The notes: generated by a model not told the origin, from the sequence alone. Counted from the first letter of the stretch, positions 46,188-60,313 are shown. The stretch: 64,000 bases of DNA from Posidonia oceanica (GCA_037176725.1 JAZBRS010000059.1:6063001-6127000); one strand, 5' to 3'. Made by a program: numbers and translations.

Positions 46188-49100
46188 CTAAGGGCTTGCC
46201 TCTATCACCTTATCTGCAGGCGCTTTCTCACACTCAAGTACATAAGCTGATGGAAACCAACCAGCATTCCCCTTGCATTCACCTTCAGACCAGCCACTCT
46301 CAGAAACCTGTGGATCAGCACAGATTACAAATACGTAAGGCTATTCCAAATAGACGTATGAAAAAAATGGGAGAGTTGATACTGCATCAATAGGCAAGAT
46401 AGGGAAAAAAATGTAGGGACATCTGTAAAGAAGAGAAGAAAAATCACCCCTTCACATGTAAGTGCATACATCAAGCAATTTGAGAAACAATGCCAACTTG
46501 GTTGTCTTCCATAAAGTAAAGCATATTCCAACATCCTATCTGTTCGATGAGAACTTATGCTAAGTGCCAACTGTAGGGGTTTATTGAGGGATAAAGATTT
46601 AACCAAATCCATCCAAGAAGAGGATCACCAATCACATATAAGATGATCACTTACCAGCGGACCACAAAGAATCAACATAATGGTTATTGGAGGAAAATAT
46701 TGTGATTATCTTCTCTATTCCCACAAAACTGTCTGGTTTTAAACAAATGGGTTTAGACTGCAACTTAGTTAGTGCACCTATTTGCAGTGTTTAGATAAGA
46801 AGTTTACACATAGTTTGCTCGAAGTCAGAAGATCATCCATTCATATTTATCTCTGTTTAGTGAAGGTGAAAATTCAAGTGCCTGCAAACCTCTTGCGCAA
46901 TGAGCACTTGAATTCCACTAACTTAAACCTAGCTTCTGCAACTCTCAAGACACCAAATATTTCACTGTATCAGTCTCATCATGTTTAGATTCCTTTTTAT
47001 TCTTAATGACATCACACTTGTTTGACTAAGCGTATGACAAAAATGTTATAAAATGTCTGTGTTATGATGAACAGACCACTAAACAATAATTGCAAAAGAA
47101 TAAAAACCAATCTATTCAAATGCTCAGTAGTTTATACTTGATGCAAAGTAAAAATTTCATGATGAAAGAATACATACCTTGCGAACTACTACATAGTCAC
47201 CAATAGATAGACTTAACTCAGCATCTGCTTGTGCATCAAAAGGATGAATAACCTGTAGAAGTGGTTAAAAACAATCATGTATGCTGCATTATTTAACTCT
47301 CTCTATTTTTATCAAAATTTTCCATCTAGTGCTGTACTATTTGAAGCTTGAAAATGAGTCCGTTGTGATTTCTAGTGTAGATGAACATCATAAACACAAT
47401 GGCTTCTAAAACATATCTGGAAATTGCTTACTTCGGCAATAAAGCGCACGGATTCGTGACCATTTGTTAGTGTATCAAGGGATCCACGTGATTTGGTAGC
47501 TTCATATGCAATTTGTGCATGTGAATCAGGGATATTATTTCTTGGTTTTGACGTCAACTCAGATTTCTGCTTTTCTTCAATCATCTAAGGCCAGAAGAGC
47601 ATGTCAATATAACACAAGTAGACCTTCTTTATCCCCCATATAAAAGGCTATTGCTCTAGCAAATTTAAATTACTTTGTAGAAAACAATTAGCACAAATCA
47701 AATTTAAGGCACTATAAAAGTGAAAGCTTTATACCTCAGTATGGAGCTTATCTAGAATGGAGACAACTTTTTGATGATATAATCTCTCAGCCTCAACCTG
47801 AAATAAACCTCACAAGTTGTTGGTGGGGTAAAAATTGCAAAAGAAAAAAAGAAAAAGAAAACAACATCTCTCTCAATAAGGTAGATGGTCAAATAAATAA
47901 CCATAGCAAGAAGCTTTTGGAAAGTGATCTCTTGCTGTTGAGCCTCAACCGATTCCATTGCTGAGGTTGCCTCCCTTCCCAAAGCAGACATAGTAGATTT
48001 TAGTTCAGACAATCTCAATTCTACATTTTGAAGCTTCGTCATACTCTCTGCATTAGCACTAGCTTCTTTGGACTTCATTTGGCGCCTTACAACATCTACT
48101 GCCTAGTTTGTGCATTTTAACTTGTTAAGAGAATGCCCTTCATCATATACATTAGCATCAAGAGAAACATCCAACCTGAGCTTCCACATCGTGTCTGACA
48201 CGTTCGTACCGATAGGTCAAGTGACGAGCATCTTCTAAAGGTGCACTAAATATCATTGCTCGTAGTGGCTCAAATATCTACACAGGTTAATAATGTAGAA
48301 TAAATTAATGAATGAAATGAACACTGAAATGTCTCCATGACGCAAACACAGAAATAAACAAATGGTGATAGTCTACGGATATGAACAAATTGCTAACCCC
48401 TGAGTCCCTGACTAAATGTCATAATGACTTTTTAATCATAAACGAGTTTATTGCAGCTATTTTAAAGTTTAGACAGGCTATATGGGTAAATGCCCTACTT
48501 GTCATATTAATTTCGATAATTATACTTATCAAGTGATAAAAGGAACCAACGAATAACTTATGTTTCAGGACTTCAGCTCATTTATACATTTATTCATAGC
48601 CTAGTAATCACACACCATCTTGCATTACAAGGGCTTTTTTCAGATCTCATCATTAAACATGCATGCCAAAACTCAAACCTCATCCTTGAGCCAGCTAGAG
48701 GGAGCTCCATGACAAAACCATGAATTATAGCTTGAAAAAACTTGTAAACTTAAAAGCATCAAACCAGTACAAAAAGAAAGTAAAGAATCACAAGAACTTT
48801 ATGCCCATCCACTGCAAATTATTGTACTTTTCAGGATTTGCTAAAGAAGGACCTCACAGACTCCACATGACTGTGACTGCCCTTCTTAGGACCTCCTCCA
48901 TGGTCCATGACCGTCCTTTTCAGATGATGACAGGAACATAATAAGTAAGCACATTTTATTATGATGATTTACAGCAGCTCAACCTATTACAACAGTATCT
49001 TTGATGACAAGTTTCCAAATAATAGACTGGAAGGAGCAAAATGTACAGTAGGCTGCTCCAGGAGACAGCAAGATAGGTCAACTTTGCCATTATTCTAGAT

Positions 49101-51707
49101 TTGCAAAACTTAATCGTACATGTTCAAAGTAGAAGTGAATGTGTGAGAATATTGCTAGATGTGAAAGCGTTTCTTTTTGTATTATAGACTAGATAAAATG
49201 ACAATAAATGGATCCCGGACATCTGGTGCTTATTTACTATGCACTTGCACAGTCATGCCATGAAGCCCCTTTTTATAACCACTTGACATGAAGAGGAGCG
49301 CAGGAAAGTGAAAATTATGCGACCTGAGCCCTTATGGAAAATATATTACCTGTAAATTCACTACAGATTTGCAGAGGCGAAAGCTGAGATATTTTCCATT
49401 AGTTTGATGGAATTACATTTCCTAAGATGGTACAGTAGATTTGGATAAAAAAATCAGATCACATGATTGAGGCATGATTTGCAAAAGGAATTTTTTATGC
49501 ATTGTCTATAGAATGGTCATAAGGACATAAGAAGTAATCAATTCCAACCAGTGTAAATCCCACTATCTCAATATCCTTAATAACCTACTAGCAGCCAATA
49601 AGAATTAAGGATGACTAGGAAAGGGTATGAGACAAAATCAATGCCACCTGCTTGTTTTTTAACTGATAAATAGCATGGGAAAAACATTGAGAATATTATG
49701 CTAAAATTAATTAAATTTAGAACTATAGTCACATTCCTTCATGTTTTTCTTGTGTAGAATAATGCAAAATCCCACATCCAGGCAAAAGATGTTCCTCAAT
49801 AGATGGGCACCAATACCAACAAAATATAAGAATTAGGTGTGGAGGAAAGTGGCCGGATCACATCAAAGGGATTCCTAGTATACATAAATATTAATGAATT
49901 TCATCGTATTTATGAATATCATAACCAGAGAAAAAATGTGAATAACTTAATATATCGTATGTTTAAACGATATTCTAAATAACAAAATAGTGAAACATCT
50001 TGAACCATGCAATCCATCATAAATGACAAGCAATCAAATGTAGATGGCTACCTGTTCACCAAGCATTTTGAGAAGATTCTCCCTCTCTTTTTCCATCAGC
50101 TTGTGAGAATTGCCAAAATTAATTGAAACTTTTGCGATAGAAGAGCTGTCATTTTCGTTTCCATATTTACAACATTCCTCAGCTAACTTTGTTGCTGGAT
50201 TTAGGAAACAAAAATATGCATGACTAAAGAGCCTTAGGATTATGTCAATAAAAAAAGAAAAAATCATACATATTTCCATCTGCTTGTAACTGACAGAAAT
50301 AATATGATCCACTCCTCGTACAATGTCCCTTTGAAAATGCTGCAAGACAAAGAATTGTGAGAATGTCATCATCTAGAATGTCATATCGCATGAACATGCT
50401 CAGTCCAAATTGAATAACAAAGATTTTCTTAAAACAAATCTTGTTCAAGGAATTACTTTTGCTGCTCTTGTAGAATTATACATCATCCTGAGTTTTTGAT
50501 GACAATGAATGTCAGCTTCATCCGCAGAAGCAAGATCGGTACCAAAGCGTCCACTAAATTGCCTGCGAACCGCCTATCCAATATAGAATTTCATTGCTCA
50601 ATTAAGACCAAAAGAACTGGGAGCGCATAAATATGAAGCAATATCTGACATTACAATCTAACGAAGCACAAGTGCAGAAAGAATGGTTCCTCTGCTGTAA
50701 TAATGGCCTGTTAGTCAGTTGGGATTTAATCCAAGTCACAAGTACTCATAATAATCTCCTAAAACCGAATTGTGTACATGCTATCTATTCTAACACTAAC
50801 TTGTATTCAGGGATATCAGTATATGATATTCCCTTGTATGTGGTGGCGTGAAGGGTAGTTTGGTAGGTAGTAGGTGCATATATATGCTAGTTCTCTTACC
50901 TAATGTCTTGTATTATATTAGACGAGAATGGAAATCCTTGGTAATTGGTAAAAAATTCAACTTCAAACTGGTACTTGCGAACTGAACTAGATAAGCATGT
51001 ATAAATCAATAATCTTATTTCTTCTCCTACGTGCAACTTAAAAAAAGGAAGGATTGAGCCAAAAAAAGTGAGCTAACATCTTTTATTGTTATAGTATTTG
51101 CCCTTTTTTTTTTGTTTATGCACATCCATCTAAATAAACTATATCAATAAATAAGTACTTGAAACCATTCTTTCGTGTCCACTCGCCATCATTCCAAACG
51201 TATTGTCTATAACCATACAGACAGAGGCAGCAAATAGAATTATTTCCCTCGCATGATTTATTTTACTTCATTTATGTTTATCACGCTTTTGGGAACCATT
51301 TGTTTCCGTATATTTGAAGAATCGTCACATGTGTATAATTTCATGATGAAGTCAAACGCCAAGCATATATTTGACCTTTACTTGCAATGTACCGTTAGCT
51401 TCCTCTTAATCAACAAAACAAAAAAAAACTAATTTCTCATGAACTGGTGAACAGACCCAACGAATTTCAACATTGTCTAAACAGGAACAACAGATTACAA
51501 GTAAATTACATATAATAAACAAGTCAAACAAACCATAATCTTAAGCAAACATCTAGTCTTCAAATAACAACTAATCAAACAAAAAGATGATTGTAGGAAA
51601 CACAAAACAACAACCCAAACAAACACCATCGCCATCGTCAAATTCACCTGTTGTTGCTTGGCCACCTGCTCCCTCAGCTTGCTGGCCTGCTTCTTTATAG
51701 CCTCCAT
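46188..51707 (-). CDS. SH3P-like: SH3P-type BAR-SH3 protein, ten exons
   Basis: Exons: 51707-51648, 50573-50457, 50339-50270, 50194-50052, 48277-48176, 48102-47902, 47797-47735, 47584-47432, 47252-47178, 46307-46188. They total 1,104 bases and 367 residues, the size of Arabidopsis SH3P2 (368). The start MEAIKKQASKLREQVAKQQQ is the family hallmark. The BAR region (about 20-250) includes FQRDIVRGVDHI, EPLRAM and APLEDARHL. A charged linker with no recognised motif follows. The C-terminal SH3 domain (about 302-356) has VIHPFDAQADAELSLSIGDY, then SGWSEGECKGNAGWFPSAYV with the expected aromatic and acidic residues. Family members bind phosphoinositides and clathrin, dynamin or autophagy partners in trafficking and cell-plate formation. 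Intron 4 is 1.77 kb. Which of SH3P1-3 is closest is not settled. Confidence 0.92.
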
Positions 51708-52060
51708 CCCTCAACGAAAATACCCACAACAGCGAAATCCTCAAACCATGATCAAAAGCACAAAAGAAAAAACTTCAAAAGGTGCCAATTTTATCATAAC
51801 CCAACATCCTGAATCCCACCCCTGATCCTTTCCTCCCAGCTCTGCTAAGAAACCAGCTCAAGGACCTCTCCTTGAGATCGAGGATGGATTGTTTATCCTC
51901 AGGAAGAACCCTAGAGAAGTGGAGTAGGAGGGGAGGAAGGAGAGACAGAAGAGGTGGGGACTTGTTGGGGAACGGAATCTGTGGTTATTCTTTGCGTTTC
52001 TTCTCTTCCCGGGAATTTCCTCTCTCTCTCTATCTTTCCAAGTGCAACAGAACACCAGTG
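51708..52060 (-). promoter_or_regulatory. 5' leader and proximal promoter of the SH3P-type gene
   Basis: Relatively GC-rich sequence with a pyrimidine/purine tract near 52020-52040 upstream of the ATG at 51707. Likely 5' UTR and core promoter by position; no specific element recognised. Confidence 0.4.
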
Positions 52061-55000
52061 TTTATTTTTTACTTCTCTATTTGCATTCTTTTTCTATTTT
52101 TGCTTTGGGGTGTGGAAACATGTGTATTTTGAGTATATATGTATATTTGTACGTATTTAGATAGTAAACAAGTGAAAAATCCACATGAAAAATAATTAAG
52201 CTTGTATGCACATTAATTTTGGATATCACAAATACATAAAAATAATTTTAAAATAACTAGAATATAAAAAATTATACAACTTTACAAGAATATTTTGGGA
52301 TTCTAAAATGTAATACAAAGTACGGAAACAAAGTATTAGCTTCCATAAGATTGTTGTTTGTGTGAGATTAATTATCATTTGTAAGTTTCAAGTCTAACTT
52401 CTATCTCTAATTTAATTTAATGTCATACCACTTGTCTAATATCGTTGTATCTAGTATTCGATCTAGACTATAAGTAAGAAATAACGATTGTATTTTTTTA
52501 TAAATCATGAATTTTAAAAATAAAAAAAGTAAATGTGTTAATAGTAGTTGTGTACTTTACAAGCTAACATATTTATAATTGTTTGGATATCATAAGAAAA
52601 CTTGAAGTAAGAGTATTTTGTCTATAAAAATGTTGAAAAAATAATTAAAACTTGGTATTTATTCAAAAACAACCTATTAACATTTATAACATTTAGATAA
52701 ACATGGATAAAAAAATACACGTTAATAAGTGAATGTTTCAGAATCTTATGGAAAAAAAAAAGAAATTCTAAACAATCCATAATTTACAAAAAATGAAGAG
52801 TAAATATTGAGATACGAAATTTTTATTTTTTGTGTTATTTATAAATAAAGTTTAGAATAGTAAAATTTTAATTTAATGATTGTGATCTAAAGAAGAATTA
52901 TAAATCATAAATATGCACATATATATATTGTGATTGAGAAAAAAAAACAATTTTAATATTTATTAAAAATTATTTTACGAATATAAAAATGACTAAGTAT
53001 ACAAAAAGTCTTTTTTAACAAGATATGCAAAGACCATATACATTAAAAAAGATAAATTATTTGACTCATCTAATTTTCCTTATTCTACTATTTATTTATT
53101 AAGAGACGTTAATGAATATTCATTATTAAAAAGGAAAAACCTTCTCTCTCACATACTCTTTCTATAGTTTTCTTATTTATAAAAGCCATGGATGAAAATT
53201 TTCCATCTATTCATATACATGTAAAGAGAAACAAATGATAGAGGAAAATTAGGAAATAATATACCTAAAAGAATAAAAGAAAAAACCTTCTCTCTACCTC
53301 TTTTTAATTTTGTGATTTATGAAAAGTAATAAATGGAAGCTTTCCACATTGAAAGAGAGAGAGGCATAGGATAGAGTGGAGGAAATTGGGAATAATTAAT
53401 AGTATTAAAGGAAGAACTTAAGAAAGCTAGACATAATAAAATAATTCAAAAATTGAAAAATTAATAAATAAATTTTAAAAAAAAGTACATAAGAGAACTC
53501 TTTCCTTGTCTCTCGTTGTTTTGAGTAAACATGTCTTCGTTTAGTATAACAGTAAGAAGTTGAAAATGTTTCTGGTAGTCGAGATTCTAGTGAAATTGAA
53601 ATTGCATCAACATGGGAGTTTTGGATATTATCTACTTGTTTTTTCATCATAAATAGGATTCTTGAGAGAGAAAAAATTCCTGAAGACGAGCGAGCTTACA
53701 TGGAATGCAGCTTTACCATATGCCATAAGTGCTTCTAGACTAATAAACTAACATTTTACTTGGCATGTGCATAATTCATAATTTTCTATAGAACTTGCCT
53801 ATTCTGTTGCATCTGTGTCTTGATACTTTCCTCTCTTGTTTCTTTTGAAGATGGATAGTTTATTAGTTTGGTTTTTATTGCCATGTAACCACATTATTGT
53901 TTTATAAATGTTGTATTTTCGTATTCTCTGTGTGTTTGGATGTTTGGTTGATTCAATCCTATGGTAATACAGTAGATATGTATAAATACCGAGATTAAGT
54001 TTTTTAATTGAACAAATTGAAGGGAAAAGAATAAGCAAATCCCAATGAAGTTAAGCAGTGGTTGTTTTCGTGGGTAGAACATAGAACCATAGTGACGGTC
54101 AGAGTTTGCCAGCCAAGGAAAATGTCGTGGACTGGTGGTTCTTCTGGTCGTCTTCTCACGTGGCAATAACATGTGTAGAGAGGAAGAAAAGGAGCTAAGA
54201 AAAGTAGAAAGTGGTTTTGTTTTTTTTGTTTTTTTTTTTTGAAACTTACAGGTGAAAGTTGGGACAAGGACAGGTTGGATATTAGGTGGCATAAGCAAGA
54301 ATTGTAGATGCTGTTGGAATCTTTCTCTTGTGGGCTCACTCCTATGGCCCTACCATGTCTATCGCAGTGTATCCGCGTATCGTAGCGTATGACGTCCAAG
54401 TTTTTTTTTTTTTTTTTTTTTTATAATGACAACGAAGTTAATTGTCTTCTTCTTCTTCATGCCAGGTTGAGTTGATTCACTCGAGCATTTTCTTACGGAA
54501 ACAATGAGATGATCCTCGTTAAGCAAACATGCGTCATTCGAGGATGAAATATGTACAAAGGAGAATCAAGAATTCACCCGGAAAAGAAACAAAAAAAGAA
54601 AGCACAAAAACTAAAAAGAGAGAAGAAGTAAATCATTGCAAAAAAAAAGAAGTGTTTTTATGGAAAAATTGGCTACATAGCGTGTATACGCTGAAGTTGA
54701 CAACTTTTCTACTTTAAACTCTTGGCAATATTTTTTTATTATCCATTTCATTTGTTTTCTTAGAAGAACAAATTTTGTCAAAAGTCAAGCAAAATAGTAC
54801 CACACAAGTCAGATTGAACTTGTACAGTTGTAGTAAAATTCTACGGTACTTATGAAATTATCTCATAGAATTGTACTACTTATTAGTAAATACAATTGTA
54901 CCGGAATAAAGTCTTTTAGTGTACCTCTTCATTTTGCTTCTCTCAACCATCCATCGCCCACCAGCAAAGCTCACCAATCATTCAACCAACCAGAAGGGCC

Positions 55001-55170
55001 TTTGTGTTGAAAATATAATTTAATTACTATTTTAAAGAGGTCTCAAGAGGTGTGCTTCCAGATGTGAATAAAATGGAACGAACTTCTTTATTGTTCTACT
55101 CAATGCACAATGGCCGGCATCCTACAGCCTCACGAGTTCGAATGGAGAATTATAAATAAACTTAAAAAAT
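52061..55170. other. AT-rich intergenic DNA
   Basis: No gene supported. Contains a diverged tandem duplication of ~145 bp (about 53131-53275 and 53280-53406, both starting AAAAACCTTCTCTCT) and a 22-T run at 54401-54422. Minus-strand open frames at 53.8-54.4 kb show no family features. Confidence 0.5.
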
Positions 55171-56016
55171 TAAGGATAAATTATATTTTACTTCCTTCAA
55201 CTATTTATATTTTTTAATTTAGTACTTTTATTTTTTTTTATTACAACTTGTTTTCTTCAACTACTTCCGTTAAACAATATGACCTATTCCATTATTAGTT
55301 TTGAAGGATTACAGTATTTGTTTGGACAAATTTACTCTTTTTTCCATCTTTATCCATTTATCGTCCTCAACTATTCGAATTTTTTAATTTAATATCCTAA
55401 ATTTTTTTCATTACAACTTGTCTCTCTCAATTACTTCTGTTAAACAATAAGATCCTTTTGTCAGGTTTGAAAGGTTACGTGACATTTATAATATTTATTT
55501 TAGACAAATTTATCCTTTTTCTTCTCCATCTTTTTCTATTCTTTCTACGTCATAAATCCTAAATCTAACTTTACCACAAAAAATTTATCCTTTCACTTCC
55601 TTTCTCAAACATTTTTTTCTCCTTTTTCTTAATGAACTAATGATTTCGAGCTTTGTCAACACCACAGAAAGATTTTGAACTTCTTCCCTGTCATCATCAA
55701 GCATATCTTAATTGAAGGTTTTAATCCACTTGGAAAAGATATCGATGACTGAGATTTGTGTCGAGTGGAGTGTGAATGAGGAAGAAATGGTTTTATAGGG
55801 GTAATGTTTGAGTTGAGTTCTGTAAAGTTGAGAAAGGAATAATTTGTAACTAAAGGTAAAATAGTCAATTAAAGTAAAAATTTAACGTCATTTATCTAAA
55901 AAGACGACTTATTGTAATTTATCATAATTGAAGGGGACAAGTTGTAATGAAAAAAAGTTTAAAATACCAATTTGAAAGATATGAATAGTTGAAGAAGGTA
56001 AAGTATAATTTAACTC
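55171..56016. mobile_element. MULE-like TIR element
   Basis: The left end (GGATAAATTATATTTTACTTCC, then TTCAACTATTTATATTTTTT) reappears reverse-complemented at the right end (GTTAAATTATACTTTACC, then TTCAACTATTCATATC). Arms exceed 100 bp. A second, partial direct copy of the arm lies near 55368-55450. ATTACAACTTG and CGTTAAACAATA phrases repeat in both arms. Long TIRs without transposase suggest a MULE-type MITE. A 9-bp target duplication could not be fixed because the flanks are A/T only. Confidence 0.6.
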
Positions 56017-56971
56017 TAAAATTGTAAATTACAGAAGATAAACCATCAAATCATATAAAAATTTAACGTCGTTTACAAAAATTTCGGTAAGTTACCCCAA
56101 AATTAAATTGGCACGAAGACAAAACCAACTACCAATTAAGGAGAAAAATCGAATTCAAGAAGAAAATGCAATCGTTGAGGTTTGCACCAAATCAGGGTGC
56201 ATTACGTCGCATTTCTCAGTGAGGGCCTGCTGCATGCAACTCTTTCACGACCTGGTTGACTGCGTGAAGGGTCATTTTCTTTACCTGTAACGTTGGCAAG
56301 TTGTTAGCTGAAAAATATCCACATCAAGTAATTTTGCATCAACAAAATGGAAATTAGGAACTAGCATGTTCTGAATTATCATTATTATTTATTTATTTTT
56401 CATTCTTTTGGCATCAATAGTTTTTTGAAATTATCAGCGAAATCTACTCAATGCTTTCTAACTCTAAGGGCCGACCCACCTACCTCACTAGCCCACCAAA
56501 ATCAGTCCATCTCCCATTCTAGGAAATTCCATATAACCCCCATCCTTGTCTATAGAACACTCGCGCCTATCTATACAGCTAGAATATGCTCAAATACCCT
56601 CTTTGAGATTTTTCCCGTTATTTCTTTTGAATAATTATTAAGGTGTTAGTTTACCGATTTCCTTCAATTATGCATAGACAATCATTAATTAGACTATCTT
56701 AACAATGTCAACTATTAGTTGTGATTAGACTCTATTATTAATGTCCATTTATTCTCTTGAAAAGACATGAATATTCACTCTAAAATAACCAAAAAAATAT
56801 TTATAAAGACTATATTTTCCCTTTTTATATATACCAGAACCAATACTGAAATAAGAGAGATTGTGGAAGCATTAAGGTTCCTCTTATCAAACGCAAAAGT
56901 TTTTATTTAGAGATTTGTTGATTGACGTTGTTAACAATATGAATGTGATGAACAAAGCAAATGAATTCACC

Positions 56972-57011
<40 letters not shown>

Positions 57012-58297
57012 TGTGTATGTGTGTGTGAGAAAAAAAATTTAAGGTCTTCTTCTTCAATTTCACCTACCCCACTATCACCCATGATGTGAATTTGTTTTCA
57101 TCTTGCACGTTCTCTTCCTCACCGTCCATGACGACATTTTTAAATAATATATCATGCCTTACAACGCGTCAGATCATTAGCAATCACTTGTACTTGGCAA
57201 AAAGATTATCAAGAAGCAAAAACATCGATGTATTCTAATTCTTTCGTAAGTGTATCATTAGCCTTCCGAATCGTTAAGACATGTTTTGGTCTTGGAGCGA
57301 GAAGATAAAGTGAGATCAACCGTGCGTTTAGACCGCATGTTTTGACACGCGTTTAAATCTGCACGTTTAGTTAGTTTCCAGGAACTTATAGAATAAATTC
57401 TGCGTGGCTCTCGGACCAATCCTGATCCCACCACGTAACTTGCGTTAAGATTCGTACCAAAACGTAACCCATGCAACCTTTATTTACATATTATGCTATC
57501 AAACCTTAGGTTAAATAAATCTCCACCATTGCTTTCAAACTTGATACATCCAAGGACCTAAAATCACAACCCCCCTCTGTAAAACAGTACGATCACCCTC
57601 CTTTGGAAGGATTTGGATAATCTTTACGTGTGAGAGTGAGAGCTTGAGGAGGAAATGAGGTACAGTTATCGCTGCAACTGTGGAGTTTCCTCTTCGTCCT
57701 CTTTCTCTTCATCCAGACTAACTCACAAGCAACCTACAATTGTTTGATCTAGGCATAAGGAGGGGCCTAATATCCTTTGTGCATTGTCGGAATACTTACC
57801 TGGTCTTTGATTGTGATGACCATTTTATCTATTATTTTCTCGTAATCTTTATTTATTTTATTTTATTTTATTTTATCACAATTTTCCTAATTTTCTCATG
57901 TTTTCAATAGATTAGGTGGTAATTCTCGTTTTCCACACATTTTCGGGTTTCGATTCCTTCGTCCATCGTTTCTGCGCCTGGATCGCTAACATAACCTATT
58001 CTTGCGCCTCCGTGCCAAATTTCCCATGAGTACAAGTTCTATTATTGTTTTAACAAAATTACAAAAAATGTAAAATTATTTACAAATTATAATATTACCC
58101 CATGCATGTGTTATGATAGCTAACTTTGTGTTATCATTGAACATTTGTCTTGCTGCCTCTGTCGAAACCATCAACATAATCACCAGTGTCGTTGACGTCA
58201 CCAATATTGTTCTTGTGACCATTGGCAATGATGTTGACATTGTCGTCATTGCAGCATCAACTTTTTAACACTCCAAACATCATTGAAATCACCATTG
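56017..58297. other. Intergenic DNA
   Basis: Contains a (GA)n tract at 56975-57006 and a TTTTA repeat near 57855-57877. No recognisable gene on either strand. Confidence 0.5.
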
Positions 58298-58310
58298 TTG
58301 CCATCATTGA

Positions 58311-58702
58311 TGTTTTTTTTTATAAATGGTAATGGTTTTATAAATAAAAGTCTTAACGATGAGTACCACTGTCAAGGGAAGTCTACAGTATCAAGTATCA
58401 AGTCCTTCGGGCAATAGTAAAATATTACAAGACCAGTCAATAACAGCAGCATATCTGCCCTGAAGGGCAGTCAAAAAGGTAGAATAAAAACAAAGAAACA
58501 TGACAGCCACAATCCTCCAACACTGCTAATGAGCATTGTCTTCCCATCTGTCTAATTCTACATAAGGTTATGACAGATCTTGATCGGCCCAGGAAGGTCC
58601 AGAGTCAACATTTACTTGACTCTGAGAACTACTATAGAGATTCCAGTTAAGCTGCATTGCTGCATGGATCGGAGGGCTGAAGATGTTGCTAAGTTAGCTT
58701 CA
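58311..58702 (-). mobile_element. 5'-truncated LINE 3' end
   Basis: The insert is bounded by a 13-bp duplication TTGCCATCATTGA at 58298-58310 and 58703-58715. On the minus strand it ends with CATTACCATTTATAAAAAAAA, a short A-tail next to the 58310 boundary. The body (for example TTGCCCGAAGGACTTGATAC) resembles the terminal part of plant L1-type elements. Removing the insert restores a continuous ACC/ATT-rich host sequence. Only ~390 bases inserted, as expected for truncated reverse transcription. Confidence 0.65.
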
Positions 58703-58715
58703 TTGCCATCATTGA

Positions 58716-59460
58716 GGTTGCCACTATTATTGTCAATAGCCACAACTAACAGCGACAACAACCATTATCATCAAGTGTAACTATTTTCATTGTATCTTAT
58801 TGGTGTTATGACCTCTCGTAACGTTGACATTGTTACAATCGACAACACCACCATTAGAACACAAAAATTCGATAGTGTCCTACTTATAGGGACAACAATC
58901 TCATCATTACCATGCTTGTTGTCCCATCGGAGCCACCACAATTACTATCATCATCGTCAAAATTGCTACCACCATTAATTTGTACCACCATACTCAATTT
59001 TGCCCAAGTCTTCGATCCAGTGGAAGGATGTCGATGGGTTCGAACCCATGACATTTTGTACATCGTTATGAGATTTAATCACTTGACCAAGTAATGTTTT
59101 AGATTCTCTATGCTAGACAAGAAAGATACAATCATACATCTGGATGTGAATCATTATAACATTTTTTCCAACAACCACCAGATCTATCACAACTTACCAA
59201 GGACGAATTCTTTTAGTACGATTAGATATTTATATAAAAGATGGAGCATGAGCATTTAATGCTATAATACTATCAAATCCTTTTCTAATTTTATATTCCT
59301 GGATTACATAATTTTTTGTTTACCATCTATTATATTAAGTTTAATTTCCAATGTTCAAGGAGTTTGGTTTTTCTGAGTAATAACTATGATATTCACGAGG
59401 AAATGGAATTACGATCCCTACACACTATTTGCTACACCACCTACTCTACACATGTACTTC
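58716..59460. other. Low-complexity and AT-rich intergenic DNA
   Basis: ACC/ATC-rich host sequence of the LINE insertion, then AT-rich DNA. A GGGTTCGAACCC phrase near 59037 is not part of a tRNA (see rejected items). No gene. Confidence 0.45.
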
Positions 59461-59463
59461 TAA

Positions 59464-60310
59464 GGTTGCGTTTGATTCAACTTTTATAAGCTAAAACTTA
59501 CTAGAAATCCAATTTTTCTATGAGAACTTTTAAATTGAGATTTTTATATGTAGATTCCCACTTACCACAATTATGTTCAGTATTCTGTTTTTTAACTCAA
59601 CTTCTTGATACTTAATAACTAGTTAAATGATGAAAATACCTTCTTTATTTTTCCACTCTCTTTCTACTCATCTCTTCTCCTTTTGATCACCACTATTACT
59701 ATTTCTTCAAAGGATCTGGTTCGATCGATGAGTGAGAGATGAAGCGACAATGATGGACGGCAGACACAATCAACTAAGGGGGTACATGTAGCTGAACAAA
59801 CACGTTTTCACTCCAAACGTTGACTTCTAAAGATAGCACAAAAGCATGAAAACATTAGCATTTTTGGAAATTCACAAGAGTGAACTTCTTACCAAAACGT
59901 TAGATTTTAGTCCCTACGTATGACCATATTATCCTCAACATAAGATAAATTTTACAAGCTAACATGTGGATATTTACAATTATTGTCATTGACATCAAAA
60001 GATGAACCTATCATTGCCACCGACCACTACTGCTCATCCACCAAACAGACCAGACCCTTTGAAGAAATGATAGTGCTGATCGAAGAGGAGAAGATATGAG
60101 TAGGAAGAAAAAGTGGAAAAAATGAAGAGAAGAGGGTATTTTCATCATTTAACTAGTTATTGAGTATTAAGAAGCTACGTCAAAAAATAGAATACCAAAC
60201 AAAATTATAGTAGGCGAGAATCTATCTACAAAATCTTAATTTAAAAGCTCTCCTAGAAAAGTTGGATTCCTAAGACGTTTTAGTTTACAAAAACTGAACC
60301 AAACGCAATC
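59464..60310. mobile_element. Harbinger/Tourist-like element A with ~260-bp inverted arms
   Basis: The left arm starts GGTTGCGTTTGATTCAAC. The right arm, reverse-complemented, starts GATTGCGTTTGGTTCAGT. The arms continue to match for about 260 bases (AATAACTAGTTAAATGATGA and TCTTCAAAGGRTCTGGT in both). TAA flanks both sides (59461-59463, 60311-60313), the usual 3-bp Harbinger target. The central ~300 bases are non-coding. Confidence 0.8.
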
Positions 60311-60313
60311 TAA

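Noticed and set aside
53894..54399. Minus-strand frames of 131 and 134 codons
   Set aside because: Overlap each other in different frames, contain Lys/Phe homopolymer tracts, and show no known motif or splice context.
59020..59055. tRNA-like T-arm (GGGTTCGAACCC)
   Set aside because: No acceptor, D or anticodon stems could be placed around it; such phrases are common in plant repeats.
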